Shown in pieces: positions 15,486 through 25,742 of a DNA stretch of 64,000 nucleotides. A program made the translations under genes and the position numbers. Where the stretch lies: positions 248,001 through 312,000 of the forward strand of contig NZ_BMNB01000001.1 in NCBI RefSeq assembly GCF_014646235.1, read 5' to 3'. The notes under the pieces were generated by a model. That model saw only the letters and a list, made by a program, of their open reading frames with translations, was not told where the DNA came from and made no database searches. The stretch is from Micromonospora sonchi. GTDB lineage: Bacteria; Actinomycetota; Actinomycetes; Mycobacteriales; Micromonosporaceae. How positions within the stretch are numbered: position 1 is the stretch's first letter; every line of letters begins with the position of its first letter.

Positions 15486-17600
15486 TCAGGCAAGAGGTAC
15501 GGGCTCCCGGACCGGCCCGCCCACGCCTCGCCCGGCAGCTGAGGATGCCTTACCCGGCCACCAGGTGTGTCGGCCGATGTTCAGGGCCAGCGCCGGGACG
15601 AGCAGGCTGCGCACGAGGAACGTGTCGAGCAGCACCCCGACGCTGATGATGATCGCCATCTGCACCGTCGGCACCAGCGGCAGCACGTTCAGCGCGCCGA
15701 AGGTGGCGGCCAGCACCACGCCCGCGCTGGTGATCACCCCGCCGGTGACGGTCAACGCGTGCAGCACACCCTGCCGGTGCCCGAGCCGCGCCGTCTCCTC
15801 CCGGGCCCGGGTGGCGAGGAAGATGGTGTAGTCGACGCCGAGCGCGACCAGGAACAGGAACGTCTGCAACGGAACGCTGACGAACAACTTCGGGTACCCC
15901 ATCGCGTCGAGGATCAGCCCGGCCGCGCCCATTGCGGCCACGTAGGACAGCACCACGCTGGCCAGCAACAGCAGCGGCGCGACCAGGGCCCGCAGCAGCA
16001 GCACCAGCACGGCGAAGACGACCACCAGCACCAGCGGCGCCACCGTCCGGTCGTCGCGGCTGACCGTCCGCTTCTCGTCGATCAGGTACGCGGTGTCCCC
16101 GCCCACCAGCGCCTGCGCCCCGGGCACGGCGTGCACCGCGTCGCGGAGCCGCTCGACGGTGTCCAGCGCCGCGTCGCTGTCCGGCCGGTCGACCAGGACC
16201 GCGGCGACGCGTACCCACCGGCCGTCGGGGGAGGTTTCCGGCTCGCCGACCTCGGCCACCCCCGGCACGGTACGGGCGGCGGCCACCACCTGGTCGGCCT
16301 GGCCGGCGGAGGCCAGGATCTCGGCGGGTGCGACGGTGCCGCTCGGGTAGTGCGCCTCGATCATTCGCTGGCCGGTGATCGAGCCGACCTCCGTGGTGAA
16401 GGTCTGGTCCTGGGGCAGGCCGATGCTGAGGTTGCCGATGCCGAAGCTCAGGGCGACCAGTGCCGCGGCCGTGCCCAGCCACACGGCGCGGGGCCGCCGC
16501 CCGACGAAACCGGCGATCCGGCGCCACACGCCGTGCTCGGCCGTCACGTCGAGCCCGACCGCCTCCGGCGAGTACCGGGGCACGAACGGCCAGAACAGCC
16601 ACCGTCCGAAGATGACCAGCACGGCCGGCAGCAGCGTGGTCATGGCGAGGAACGCCGCAGCGATGCCGATCGCGCCGACCGGCCCGAGTCCCCGGGTGGA
16701 CGGCAGGTCAGCGGCGAGCAGGCAGAGCAGGCCGAGCGCGACGGTCGCCGCCGACGCGGCGATCGCGCCGATCGAGCGCCGCAGCGCGACGGCCATCGCG
16801 GCGTGCCGGTCGGCGTGCCGGTGCAGCTCCTCCCGGTAGCGGGCGATGAGCAGCAGCGCGTAGTCCACGCCGACGCCGAAGACCAGCACGGTCATGATGC
16901 TCTGGCTCTGGAAGTCCACGGCCAGGTCGGCGTGCTTGGCCAGCAGGTACACCACCGCGCTGGCGAGCTGGTTGGCCAGCGCCACCGTGACCAGCGGGAT
17001 CAGCCACAGCACCGGACTGCGGTACGTGATGAGCAGCAGCAACGCGACGGTGCCGGCGGTCGCCAGCAGCAGCGCGCCGTCCATGCCCTCGAACGCCTCG
17101 AAGACGTCGTCCTCGCCGGCGGCCGGGCCGGTCAGGGCGGTGCTCAACTCGGCCGGCGTGTCGACGGGCAGCCGCTCCTTGATGTGCCCCATCGTCTCGG
17201 CGCGCTGCTCCGCGTTCCCGCCGACCGGGAAGGAGAGCAGCAGTGCCTGCCCGTCCTCGCTGGGGACCGGCGGGGGCACCTGGCCGCCGTCGGCGTACCG
17301 GGCGAAGGCCACGCGGTCGGCCTCGGCCTTGGCGCGGTCGGCGTCGGTGAGCCCGCTCTGGCGAACGTAGACGGCGACGGCGAGCGGCTTCTGCGAGTCC
17401 GGGAAGGACTCCTTGGCCCGCTGCATCGCCCCAGTGAACTCGGCGGTGGCGGGCAGCGCCCCGAGGGTGTCGTTCTCCTGCACCTCGGTCAGCTTGATGG
17501 CCAGCGGCCCGGCCGCCGCGATGAGGACGAGCCAGAAGACGAGCAGCGCGTACTTGCTGCGGCGGCCGGGCGCCAGCGCGGTTTTCTTTGTCCTGGTCAT
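15486..17600 (-). CDS. MmpL-family (RND-type) membrane transporter
   Basis: A 704-residue inner-membrane protein with the two-fold MMPL layout: TM1 near residues 17-37, an extracellular domain, a helix bundle near 170-340, and a repeat of the pattern from 370 on. The paired signatures GVDYALLLIARYREEL and GVDYTIFLATRAREE mark the Asp/Tyr residues used for proton coupling in MmpL proteins. Substrates of the family are lipids, glycolipids or drugs. It is divergent from a two-component system, which may control it. The ATG at 17600 starts MTRTKKTALAPGRRSKYALL. Confidence 0.92.
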   Translation of the reverse strand: MTRTKKTALAPGRRSKYALLVFWLVLIAAAGPLAIKLTEVQENDTLGALPATAEFTGAMQRAKESFPDSQKPLAVAVYVRQSGLTDADRAKAEADRVAFARYADGGQVPPPVPSEDGQALLLSFPVGGNAEQRAETMGHIKERLPVDTPAELSTALTGPAAGEDDVFEAFEGMDGALLLATAGTVALLLLITYRSPVLWLIPLVTVALANQLASAVVYLLAKHADLAVDFQSQSIMTVLVFGVGVDYALLLIARYREELHRHADRHAAMAVALRRSIGAIAASAATVALGLLCLLAADLPSTRGLGPVGAIGIAAAFLAMTTLLPAVLVIFGRWLFWPFVPRYSPEAVGLDVTAEHGVWRRIAGFVGRRPRAVWLGTAAALVALSFGIGNLSIGLPQDQTFTTEVGSITGQRMIEAHYPSGTVAPAEILASAGQADQVVAAARTVPGVAEVGEPETSPDGRWVRVAAVLVDRPDSDAALDTVERLRDAVHAVPGAQALVGGDTAYLIDEKRTVSRDDRTVAPLVLVVVFAVLVLLLRALVAPLLLLASVVLSYVAAMGAAGLILDAMGYPKLFVSVPLQTFLFLVALGVDYTIFLATRAREETARLGHRQGVLHALTVTGGVITSAGVVLAATFGALNVLPLVPTVQMAIIISVGVLLDTFLVRSLLVPALALNIGRHTWWPGKASSAAGRGVGGPVREPVPLA

Positions 17601-17701
17601 ACTCTCGATCCTTCGGCGTCACCCGGGCCGAGGTCAGGAGTGTCAGGACCCGCTCCGAGGTGGTGGTAGCACCACCGATCCCGGGACGGACATGGCGGAG
17701 A

Positions 17702-19015
17702 ATGAGCGTCGTGGACAGCTCCGTACGTGCCGTGGTGTGGCGATGGGTGCGGCCCGGCCTGGTCGCCGCCGGGCAGGGCACGGCCGTGGTGCTGCTGTGC
17801 CTGCCCCTCAACGTGGTGCTGTTCGTGCTGTCGGTGGTGTCACTGGTGCTGATTCCGGTGTTCGGCATCGGGTTCGCGCTCTTCCCGGCGGTGACCGTGC
17901 TGGTGCGCTGGTCGCTGACGCTGCAACGCCGGCTCAGTCGGTTCAGCCGGGCCCCGATCGCCTCGCCGTACCAACCGGTGCCGGCTGATGCCCAGCTCGG
18001 CACCTGGCGGCGGTTCCGGTGGGTGGTCTCGGACGCGGCCACCTGGCGGGACCTCGCCTGGTTGATCCCGGGCGCGGTCACCGGCACGGGGTGCCTGCTG
18101 GCGGCCGTGCTGCCGTTCTACGGACTCGAGGGCGTCCTGCTGGTGCCGCTGCTGCTCTACCTCACCACCGACTGGTACGGCTACGGCGTCTTCTGGCCGC
18201 TGGACAACATCGTCCAGGCGTGGTCGTCCGTCCCGCAGGGGTTGCTGTTCCTCTGCGGCGGGCTGGCCGTCGCGCCCTGGCTGGTGTGGCTGCACTTCCG
18301 CTTCGCCGGCTTCTTCCTCGCCCCGACCCAAGCGCAGGAGCTGGCGCTGCGGGTGCGGCACCTCGCCGCCACCCGCGCCGACACCATCGACACGCAGGCC
18401 GCCGAGTTGCGCCGCATCGAACGCGACCTGCACGACGGCGCGCAGGCCCGGCTGGTCGCGCTGCGGATGAGCATCGGCCTGGCCGAGGAACTCCTGGCCG
18501 ACGATCCGGCGAGGGCAGCGCGGCTGCTCGGCGAGGCCCAGGAGGCCAGCGGCCAGGCGCTGGTCGAGCTGCGTGATCTCGTACGCGGAATCTACCCGCC
18601 GGTGCTCGCCGAGCGCGGCCTGGACGGCGCGGTACGAGCCCTCGCCCTCACCGTCATCCCACCGGTGGAGGTCGAGGTGGAGCTGCCCGGCAGCCCGCCG
18701 GCGGCGGTGGAGTCCGCGGCCTACTTCGCGGTGGCCGAGCTGCTGACCAATGTGGCCAAGCACAGTGGAGCGGGACGGGCCTGGGTGCGGCTGGCCCACT
18801 CGGGTGGACTGCTGCGCATCCAGGTCGGCGACGACGGGCGCGGCGGCGCCGCTTTCGATGCCGGCAGCGGCCTGGCGGGTGTGCGACGCCGGCTGGCAGC
18901 CTTCGATGGCACGATGACCGTGACAAGTCCGCCCGGCGGACCCACCGTCGTGACCATGGAGCTGCCGTGCGAGTTGTCATCGCGGAGGATCTCGCCCTCC
19001 TCCGGGACGGGCTGA
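17702..19015 (+). CDS. NarL-type two-component sensor histidine kinase
   Basis: A 437-residue membrane kinase. The N-terminal half has transmembrane segments in two pairs (about 20-60 and 120-210), matching the actinobacterial Sensor/DUF domain. The HisKA_3 motif ERDLHDGAQARLVALRMSIG carries the phospho-acceptor His near residue 244. The HATPase_c domain has ELLTNVAKHSGAGRAWVRL (N box) and VGDDGRGGA (G1). The stimulus is unknown. It overlaps the response-regulator start by 49 bases, so the two are co-translated. ATG 17702 was chosen; GTG 17711 is an alternative. Confidence 0.9.
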   Translation: MSVVDSSVRAVVWRWVRPGLVAAGQGTAVVLLCLPLNVVLFVLSVVSLVLIPVFGIGFALFPAVTVLVRWSLTLQRRLSRFSRAPIASPYQPVPADAQLGTWRRFRWVVSDAATWRDLAWLIPGAVTGTGCLLAAVLPFYGLEGVLLVPLLLYLTTDWYGYGVFWPLDNIVQAWSSVPQGLLFLCGGLAVAPWLVWLHFRFAGFFLAPTQAQELALRVRHLAATRADTIDTQAAELRRIERDLHDGAQARLVALRMSIGLAEELLADDPARAARLLGEAQEASGQALVELRDLVRGIYPPVLAERGLDGAVRALALTVIPPVEVEVELPGSPPAAVESAAYFAVAELLTNVAKHSGAGRAWVRLAHSGGLLRIQVGDDGRGGAAFDAGSGLAGVRRRLAAFDGTMTVTSPPGGPTVVTMELPCELSSRRISPSSGTG

Positions 19016-19611
19016 CCCGCATCCTCGACGCGTTCGGCTTCCAGGTGGTCGAGGCGGTCGCCGACGGGCCGTCCGTGCTGCCGGCGTTGACCCGGCACCG
19101 GCCCGACGTCGCCGTGCTCGACGTACGCCTGCCGCCGACCTTCACCGACGAGGGCCTGCAGGCGGCGCTCGCGGCCCGCACGCAGTTTCCCGGGCTGCCG
19201 ATCCTGGTGCTGTCCCAGCACGTCGAGCAGTTGTACGCGCGGGAACTGCTCGCCGACCGGGGTGGGGGAGTCGGCTACCTGCTCAAGGACCGGGTGTCGA
19301 ACGTCGGGCAGTTCATCGACGCGGTACGCCAGGTCTCGTCGGGCGGGATGGTGATGGATCCCGAGGTGGTGTCGCAGCTGCTGGCCCGTAACGCGGGTGC
19401 CGACCGGCTGGGGGAGTTGACCGCCCGGGAGCGGGAGGTGCTGGGACAGATGGCCGAGGGCCGGTCGAACGCCGCCATCGCCGGGCGGCTCTTCGTGACC
19501 GAGAAGGCGGTCAGCAAGCACATCAACAACATCTTCAGCAAGCTGGGCATGCCGCCGTCCGACGACGACAACCGGCGCGTGCTGGCGGTGCTCGCATACC
19601 TGAACGGCTGA
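18967..19611 (+). CDS. NarL/LuxR-family response regulator
   Basis: A 214-residue regulator. The receiver domain begins MRVVIAEDLALLRDGL (acidic pocket) and has the phospho-acceptor Asp52 in VAVLDVRLPP. The C-terminal LuxR helix-turn-helix is LTAREREVLGQMAEGRSNAAIAGRL (about 155-180), followed by TEKAVSKHINNIFSKLG. It is the cognate partner of the overlapping kinase. Because the pair is divergent from the MmpL gene across a 101-base gap, that promoter region is the obvious candidate target. It starts at GTG 18967. Confidence 0.92.
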   Translation: MRVVIAEDLALLRDGLTRILDAFGFQVVEAVADGPSVLPALTRHRPDVAVLDVRLPPTFTDEGLQAALAARTQFPGLPILVLSQHVEQLYARELLADRGGGVGYLLKDRVSNVGQFIDAVRQVSSGGMVMDPEVVSQLLARNAGADRLGELTAREREVLGQMAEGRSNAAIAGRLFVTEKAVSKHINNIFSKLGMPPSDDDNRRVLAVLAYLNG

Positions 19612-20088
19612 GTCCGGCGGGGAACGGCGGAGTCTTGTCGGTACCTGTCGTTGTCGTGTCCGCGCTGCGCGTGGGCAGCCGAGGGTCGCGGTGCCGGGTG
19701 TGGCCCTGTCGAGCTGAGAGCGTGCGCGGATCGCGGTGATCGACGGCGCCGCTTGGGCGCGGCGGCCCGCTGGTTCAGTTGGTCGGGGAATGACAGGCCT
19801 GCGGTATCCCGTAGGGCTGGATCGGTAGGTTGCCCAACGGCGACGTGGTCACCCCTGGCCGGCCCGCAGGTGGGCGCGGGGTGGTGACAGCGCAGACGGG
19901 TCAGCTCGACAGCGTCCGGCAGCGACATCATCTGGGCCCGGTGGCGCGGGTTGCGGTGTCTTGCGGGCGGGGCCGGTGGCGGACCTCGTCTGATCCTCAT
20001 GTCTCATCGCTCGGCCGCCTGACGTGCTAGGACCGGCCCCGCCGCTTTTTGCCGATCGCTCTCAGCGACAGGACTTCTGACCAGGTGC
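19612..20088. other. Intergenic region with no supported gene
   Basis: About 480 bases. Short open frames exist on both strands but none has a start signal, family likeness or actinomycete codon pattern. It may be decayed coding DNA. The only structure I can support is the long-loop inverted repeat at 19966-20050. Confidence 0.5.
19966..20050 (+). terminator. Long-loop inverted repeat followed by CTTTTT
   Basis: GGCGGGGCCGG (19966-19976) is exactly complementary to 20033-20043, which is followed by GCTTTTT. The 56-base loop is unusually long. A T-run is rare in this window, so termination of plus-strand transcripts is plausible. Confidence 0.4.
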
Positions 20089-20595
20089 CTAGTTGTTGGA
20101 GAACGACCAGAGAATGGCGAGCGGCATGGTGACGGAGTTCTGGAGGATGCCGCCCTCTACCTGCTTTTTGGCGGGCTCGCTCCAGTCGAAGTTGCACTTG
20201 GCCCAGGAGCCGTTTCCGTGCGGGTTACGGCAAAACCGGTACGCGATGCCGCGATCGCTCTCGATGACCGCCATTGCCGCGTAACCGTCAGCTTTGTTGT
20301 CCTTGACGTAGACGTAGTCACCGTAGTAGTCGACGCAGACGATCGTGGAGCCGTAGTACGCCGAAGCGGTGTCGCACACGCCGGCCGGATACGAGACCTT
20401 CTTGCCGGTCTGGCACGACGAAAACGCAGCGTCACAGCTAATGAAGTAATTGTCACCGGCGGCCATGCTCGGCGGCGGTGCGGCGAACACGGCGACGGCC
20501 GTGACCGCCAGGGCGAGGAGCCCGCCCCGAAGCCGGCGGCCCACGCCGAGCCGGGACCGCGAAAGTCTCACCAGGACCGTTTTCATGCAGCTCAC
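20089..20595 (-). CDS. Secreted protein of unknown function, Cys-rich
   Basis: A 168-residue protein with an N-terminal signal peptide (LLALAVTAVAVFAAPPPSMAA, cleavage near residue 46). The mature part has five or more cysteines and is rich in Tyr (YYGSTIVCVDYYGDYVYVKD). No known domain is recognised. The start is GTG 20595 because AAAGGA lies at 6-7 bases; ATG 20586 is an alternative. The gene stands alone between the response regulator (convergent) and the TauE permease gene on the same strand. Confidence 0.65.
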   Translation of the reverse strand: MSCMKTVLVRLSRSRLGVGRRLRGGLLALAVTAVAVFAAPPPSMAAGDNYFISCDAAFSSCQTGKKVSYPAGVCDTASAYYGSTIVCVDYYGDYVYVKDNKADGYAAMAVIESDRGIAYRFCRNPHGNGSWAKCNFDWSEPAKKQVEGGILQNSVTMPLAILWSFSNN

Positions 20596-20709
20596 ACAGC
20601 GTCCTTTCGTTGAACGTGACGCGACGACAGCGAACATGCTCCCAGCAAAGTCCGGTCATTGATCAACGACGCTGATCATTTTGAGCGAATCTTGAACTAG
20701 CTGAGTTCG

Positions 20710-21468
20710 CTACACGCGGAGCTGCTGGCCGAGCAGGAACACGGCCATCACCGCCACGGACCAGCCGAACGCCCGGCGTAGGACATCCGCCGGAATCCTC
20801 CCGGCGAGGCGGCCGCCGAGGAGGCTGCCGACGATCGCGGCGGCGGTGACGGCGAGCGCGAGGCCCCAGTTGATGTGCACGCTGGAGAGGTAGCCGGCCA
20901 GGCCGGCGGCGGACTTCATGGCGATGACCACGAGCGAGGTGCCGACCGCGACCGGCATGGGCAGGCCGCCGAGCAGGGCCAGGGCGGGCACCACGAGGAA
21001 GCCGCCGCCGGCGCCGACGAGGCCGGTGACCAGGCCGACGACGATGCCGTCGAGGATGACGCGGAACACCGGCAGCTCGTGCGGCGAGGGCTTGCCCTTG
21101 TCGGTGCGGCGGCTGCGGATCATGGCGACGGCGGTGGCCAGCATCATCACGGCGAATCCGGCGAGCAGGAACGGGGCGGGGATGAACTCGGCCAGTCGGC
21201 CGCCGGCGTAGGCGCCGATCATGCCGACGAGGCCGAAGATCAGACCGGTGCGCCAGCGGACCCGGTGGGCGCGGGCGTGTGGGAGCACGCCGACGGCGCT
21301 GGTGGCGCCGACGACGAGCAGGGAGGTGGCGATGGCTTCCTTGGGCGGTAGGTCGGCGACGTAGACCAGCAGGGGCACGGCGAGGATGGATCCGCCGCCG
21401 CCGAGCAGGCCGAGGCTGACCCCGATCAGCACGGCCAGGCCGAGGGTCAGGGCGAGGGTGGCGGTCAT
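20710..21468 (-). CDS. TauE/SafE-family sulfur-compound permease
   Basis: A 252-residue polytopic membrane protein. It has the two repeated family motifs LGLLGGGGSILAVPLLVYV (about 18-36) and TGLVGAGGGFLVVPALALLGG (about 140-160). TauE/SafE proteins move sulfite, sulfonates, thiosulfate or related sulfur anions; co-occurrence with rhodanese and persulfide dioxygenase supports a sulfur role here. The ATG at 21468 overlaps the stop of the rhodanese gene (ATGA) and is preceded by GAGGAGGGG. Confidence 0.92.
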   Translation of the reverse strand: MTATLALTLGLAVLIGVSLGLLGGGGSILAVPLLVYVADLPPKEAIATSLLVVGATSAVGVLPHARAHRVRWRTGLIFGLVGMIGAYAGGRLAEFIPAPFLLAGFAVMMLATAVAMIRSRRTDKGKPSPHELPVFRVILDGIVVGLVTGLVGAGGGFLVVPALALLGGLPMPVAVGTSLVVIAMKSAAGLAGYLSSVHINWGLALAVTAAAIVGSLLGGRLAGRIPADVLRRAFGWSVAVMAVFLLGQQLRV

Positions 21469-22055
21469 GCCCCCTCCTCGCGCAGTTGCCCGACGATGCT
21501 GTCCAGGTCGCAGCTGGCGCCCCGGTTGTACGGCAGTTTGCTGAGCAGCATGCCCATCGCGCAGGTGTTGGTGAGGGCGGCGAAGGTGAGGCCGGCGCCG
21601 ATGAAGCCGGCGACCCACTTGAGGCCGGGCACGAACACCGAGCCCACGACGCTGGCCAGGACGATCGCCCCGGCGACCAGGCGCACCTGGCGCTCCAGGT
21701 CCCAGCGCTGCCTGCCCTGGGTGATCGGCGCGTTGGAGGCCTGCCACGCCAGCATGCCGCCGTTGAGGATCTTGAGGTTCGGCAGGCCGACGCCGGCGAG
21801 GACCTGTTCGGCCTGGCCGGCCCGGGCCCCGGAACGGCAGATCAGGACGACGTCCTCGTCCAGATGGTTGCGCAGCTCCCCGCGGTGCTCCCTGAGCAGG
21901 TCCAGGGGAACGTTGTATGCGCCGGGGATGTGCATGGTCTCGAACTCGGCCGGGGTGCGGACGTCGAGCAGCCGGGGGGATCGGCCGGAGGCGATCAGCT
22001 CACGCAGGGTGGTCGCGTCCAGGGTGGCCGGGCGGGTGTTCGCGGAAGCGCTCAT
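21465..22055 (-). CDS. Rhodanese with C-terminal DUF2892 membrane segment
   Basis: A 196-residue protein. The rhodanese domain covers about 10-115 with active-site loop CRSGARA (Cys73), the persulfide-carrying cysteine. Two hydrophobic segments follow (VRLVAGAIVLASVVGSVFV and GLKWVAGFIGAGLTFAAL), the DUF2892/YgaP-like membrane domain. It would transfer sulfane sulfur at the membrane. It is translationally coupled to the TauE permease, so the pair probably handles sulfur produced by the upstream persulfide dioxygenase. Confidence 0.92.
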   Translation of the reverse strand: MSASANTRPATLDATTLRELIASGRSPRLLDVRTPAEFETMHIPGAYNVPLDLLREHRGELRNHLDEDVVLICRSGARAGQAEQVLAGVGLPNLKILNGGMLAWQASNAPITQGRQRWDLERQVRLVAGAIVLASVVGSVFVPGLKWVAGFIGAGLTFAALTNTCAMGMLLSKLPYNRGASCDLDSIVGQLREEGA

Positions 22056-22104
22056 TTCTTCTCTTTCCGGGATGAACCGCCGATTCTGGCGGCAGGGTGG
22101 CGTG

Positions 22105-22132
22105 CCGGCCGGGGCAGGATCGCCCCGGCCGG
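22105..22132 (-). terminator. Perfect 11-bp hairpin between persulfide dioxygenase and rhodanese genes
   Basis: CCGGCCGGGGC (22105-22115) pairs exactly with 22122-22132 across a 6-base loop, between two genes of the same strand. It may terminate or attenuate read-through. Confidence 0.6.
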
Positions 22133-22148
22133 GATCGGGTCAGGTGGG

Positions 22149-23549
22149 TCAGGCCTGGTCGGTCATGGCGACGCCCGCCGTCTCGGCCTGGTCGAACCTG
22201 TCGTCGATGACGACCACCTCGCGACCGGCGTTGGCCAGCAGCGAGGCTGCTGCGGTGGCCCGGTAGCCGGAGCCGCAGTGCACCCAGACGACGCCGGCGG
22301 GTACGTCGGCGAGCCGCGTGGGCAGGTCAGGCAGCGGGATGTGCACGGCGCCCTCGACGTGGCCGGACTTCCATTCGTTGGTCATCCGGACGTCGAGGAC
22401 GACGTTCGGGGCGGGCAGGTCGGCGGGCAGGTTGCCCGCGCGGGCAGCGGCCAGGGCCGCGAAGTCGACCATTCGCAGCTGCCGGAGCTGGTCGGGCTCG
22501 GCCGCCCACTGCTCGGCCTGCCCGGTGGCCCGTGCGGCCGGTCGGTCGATGCCGATCCGCGCCAGCTCGCGCTGGGCATCGGCGATCTGCTCGGGCGTTT
22601 CCGCCAGAAGTGTGATCGGTGTGCCCCAGTCGATCAGCCAGCCGAGCCAGGTCGACATCGGGCCGTCCAGCCCGAAACTGACCGTGCCGGCCAAGTGCGA
22701 GGCGGCGTACGCCTTGCGGTGCCGCAGGTCCACCACCCACTCGCCGGCGGCGATCCGCCCGCGCAGGTGTTCGGCGTCGGCCCTGGCCACCGCAGTGAGG
22801 TCGACCGGGGCGGGCCCGGCGCTGTTCGCCACGCCCATGTGGGCGTAGTACGCCGGGTAGGCGTCGAGGCCGGCGAGGGTCTCGGTGACGAACTGGTCGG
22901 CGGCCAGCCGCAGCACGGGGTTCGCCTGCCTCTCCCGGTCGATGGTGGAGTCGGGCGCGTCCGCCTGGGTGGCCGAGCAGAAGCTGCCGAAGCCGTGCGT
23001 CGGCCACACCTGGGCCCCGTCGGGCAGCAGGTCGGCCAGCCGCTTCGCCGAGGCGTGCTGGTGATGGGCCAGCTCGTTGGCGTGCTCCTTGCCGAGCAGG
23101 TCGGTGCGTCCGGTGGTTCCGAACAGCAGTGCGCCGCCGGTGAAGACGCCCATCGGCTGCCAGCCGTTGGCGGTGGCCTCGTCGAGGGCGTACGACAGGT
23201 GATGGAAGGTGTGACCGGGGGTGGCGACGGCCCGCAGGCGTAGGGAGTCCGAGACGGGCACCACGTCGCCGTCGGTGACGGGCTCGCGCGCGAAGCCGAC
23301 CTCGTCGGCCGCGGACACCAGGTAGTGGGCGCCGGTCACCCGGGCCAGTTCCAGGCCGCCGGAGACGTAGTCGTTGTGGATGTGGGTCTCCACCACGTGG
23401 GTGATGCGCACCCCTTTCGCCCCGGCGAGGTACAGGACGCGGTCGATGTCGCGTTGTGGGTCGACCACGATCGCCACCTGACCGTCGGAGGCCAGGTAGC
23501 TGCGGTCGCCGAGCGAGGACGTCGTGATGACGGAGACCTCTACTGCCAT
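22149..23549 (-). CDS. Metallo-beta-lactamase-fold persulfide dioxygenase with rhodanese domains
   Basis: A 466-residue protein. The N-terminal MBL-fold dioxygenase (about 1-240) has the metal-site motif THIHNDYVSGG (His56, His58, Asp60), with Tyr61 where many family members have His, and further ligands in ATPGHTFHHLSY and THGFGSFC. An inactive-looking rhodanese domain (about 255-350) and a C-terminal one with VHCGSGYRA (about 360-455) follow. The family oxidises glutathione- or low-molecular-weight-thiol persulfide to sulfite and thiol. A CstR-type operator lies 26 bases upstream of the start. Confidence 0.93.
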   Translation of the reverse strand: MAVEVSVITTSSLGDRSYLASDGQVAIVVDPQRDIDRVLYLAGAKGVRITHVVETHIHNDYVSGGLELARVTGAHYLVSAADEVGFAREPVTDGDVVPVSDSLRLRAVATPGHTFHHLSYALDEATANGWQPMGVFTGGALLFGTTGRTDLLGKEHANELAHHQHASAKRLADLLPDGAQVWPTHGFGSFCSATQADAPDSTIDRERQANPVLRLAADQFVTETLAGLDAYPAYYAHMGVANSAGPAPVDLTAVARADAEHLRGRIAAGEWVVDLRHRKAYAASHLAGTVSFGLDGPMSTWLGWLIDWGTPITLLAETPEQIADAQRELARIGIDRPAARATGQAEQWAAEPDQLRQLRMVDFAALAAARAGNLPADLPAPNVVLDVRMTNEWKSGHVEGAVHIPLPDLPTRLADVPAGVVWVHCGSGYRATAAASLLANAGREVVVIDDRFDQAETAGVAMTDQA

Positions 23550-23574
23550 TGCTGTTCTCCCCTCCCCAATCTTA

Positions 23575-23592
23575 CATACCCCGGGGGGTATG
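23575..23592. promoter_or_regulatory. CstR/CsoR-type operator upstream of the persulfide dioxygenase
   Basis: CATACCCC-GG-GGGGTATG is an exact 8-bp-arm palindrome. The same sequence, but for the last TATG/TAAG, recurs upstream of the repressor gene, so it is the probable binding site. Confidence 0.8.
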
Positions 23593-23679
23593 CGAAGAGC
23601 ACACTTCTGGTTGGTTCATGGTGCGACGACTACCCGCCTACGCCGCGGATAAGCGGTGCGGGCGGGCTGGCCCTGGTCG

Positions 23680-25139
<1,460 letters not shown>

Positions 25140-25149
25140 CCCGCGCCGA

Positions 25150-25181
25150 CGTGCGGCCGGCCCCCTGCGACCGGCCGCACG
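25150..25181. terminator. Perfect 11-bp hairpin between convergent genes
   Basis: CGTGCGGCCGG (25150-25160) pairs exactly with 25171-25181 across a 10-base loop. It probably serves both the membrane-protein gene and the SapA-like gene. Confidence 0.7.
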
Positions 25182-25198
25182 CCGACGTTACGGATCGC

Positions 25199-25648
25199 TC
25201 AGCCGCAGTTGCCCCAGCTGTACCGGCCGGCGCTCTGCCAGCTGGTGCCGTAGAGGACCTCGCCGCTGTACATCACGCACTTGTCGCGGGCGGAACGCTG
25301 GATCGCGGCGTAGTACTTGTAGCTTCCGGGGTCGTAGGCCCAGGAGCTGCCCTCCACCCGGATCCCGGCGGAGACCCCGCTGTTCGTGCCGACCGAGACC
25401 CGCTTGATGGTGGCGACACAGTTGGTCGCGCTGGCGCTGTTGTACATCAGGTACACGTCGCCCACCTTGGTGCCGCTCGGCGTGGTGATCGACCGGTGGC
25501 CGTCACTGACGTGCGCCCACGAGCCACCGAAGTCGTTGTTGCAGGCCTGGGCTGCGGTGAACGCGGCCTGCGCGGGTGCAGCGAGCGTCACCGCCGCAAC
25601 GGTCGCGGAGAGAATCGAGACAGCCAGCCGTCGCGCGAATCGGCGCAC
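25199..25648 (-). CDS. Secreted SapA-like (spore-associated protein A family) protein
   Basis: A 149-residue secreted protein. A signal peptide (VRRFARRLAVSILSATVAAV, then PAQA) precedes a mature domain with TNCVATIKR, DPGSYKYYAAI, RDKCVMYSGEV and a terminal NCG. The same layout occurs in the protein at 56760-57152 (NCAMTH, DAGTYKYYAGPV, GRCIDFSGQV, YCG), so the two are paralogues. It resembles streptomycete spore-associated protein A, whose function is not settled. GTG 25648 is the start because GGAGG lies 5 bases before it; ATG 25660 has no such site. Confidence 0.7.
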   Translation of the reverse strand: MRRFARRLAVSILSATVAAVTLAAPAQAAFTAAQACNNDFGGSWAHVSDGHRSITTPSGTKVGDVYLMYNSASATNCVATIKRVSVGTNSGVSAGIRVEGSSWAYDPGSYKYYAAIQRSARDKCVMYSGEVLYGTSWQSAGRYSWGNCG

Positions 25649-25742
25649 ACAGTCCTCCATATGCTCAGGCGCGAAGATCGCGCACTTGAGCCCGCCATGA
25701 TGCCATATTGGAGGATCATCAAGATCCGGTCTCCGCCTGGGC

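Noticed and set aside
15567..17669. A 700-codon plus-strand open frame
   Set aside because: Exact antisense shadow of the MmpL gene; composition is Gln/Arg/Gly-rich with no domain.
19612..20088. Possible transposase or IS remnant
   Set aside because: No transposase motif, terminal inverted repeat or target duplication could be identified, so it is listed only as intergenic.
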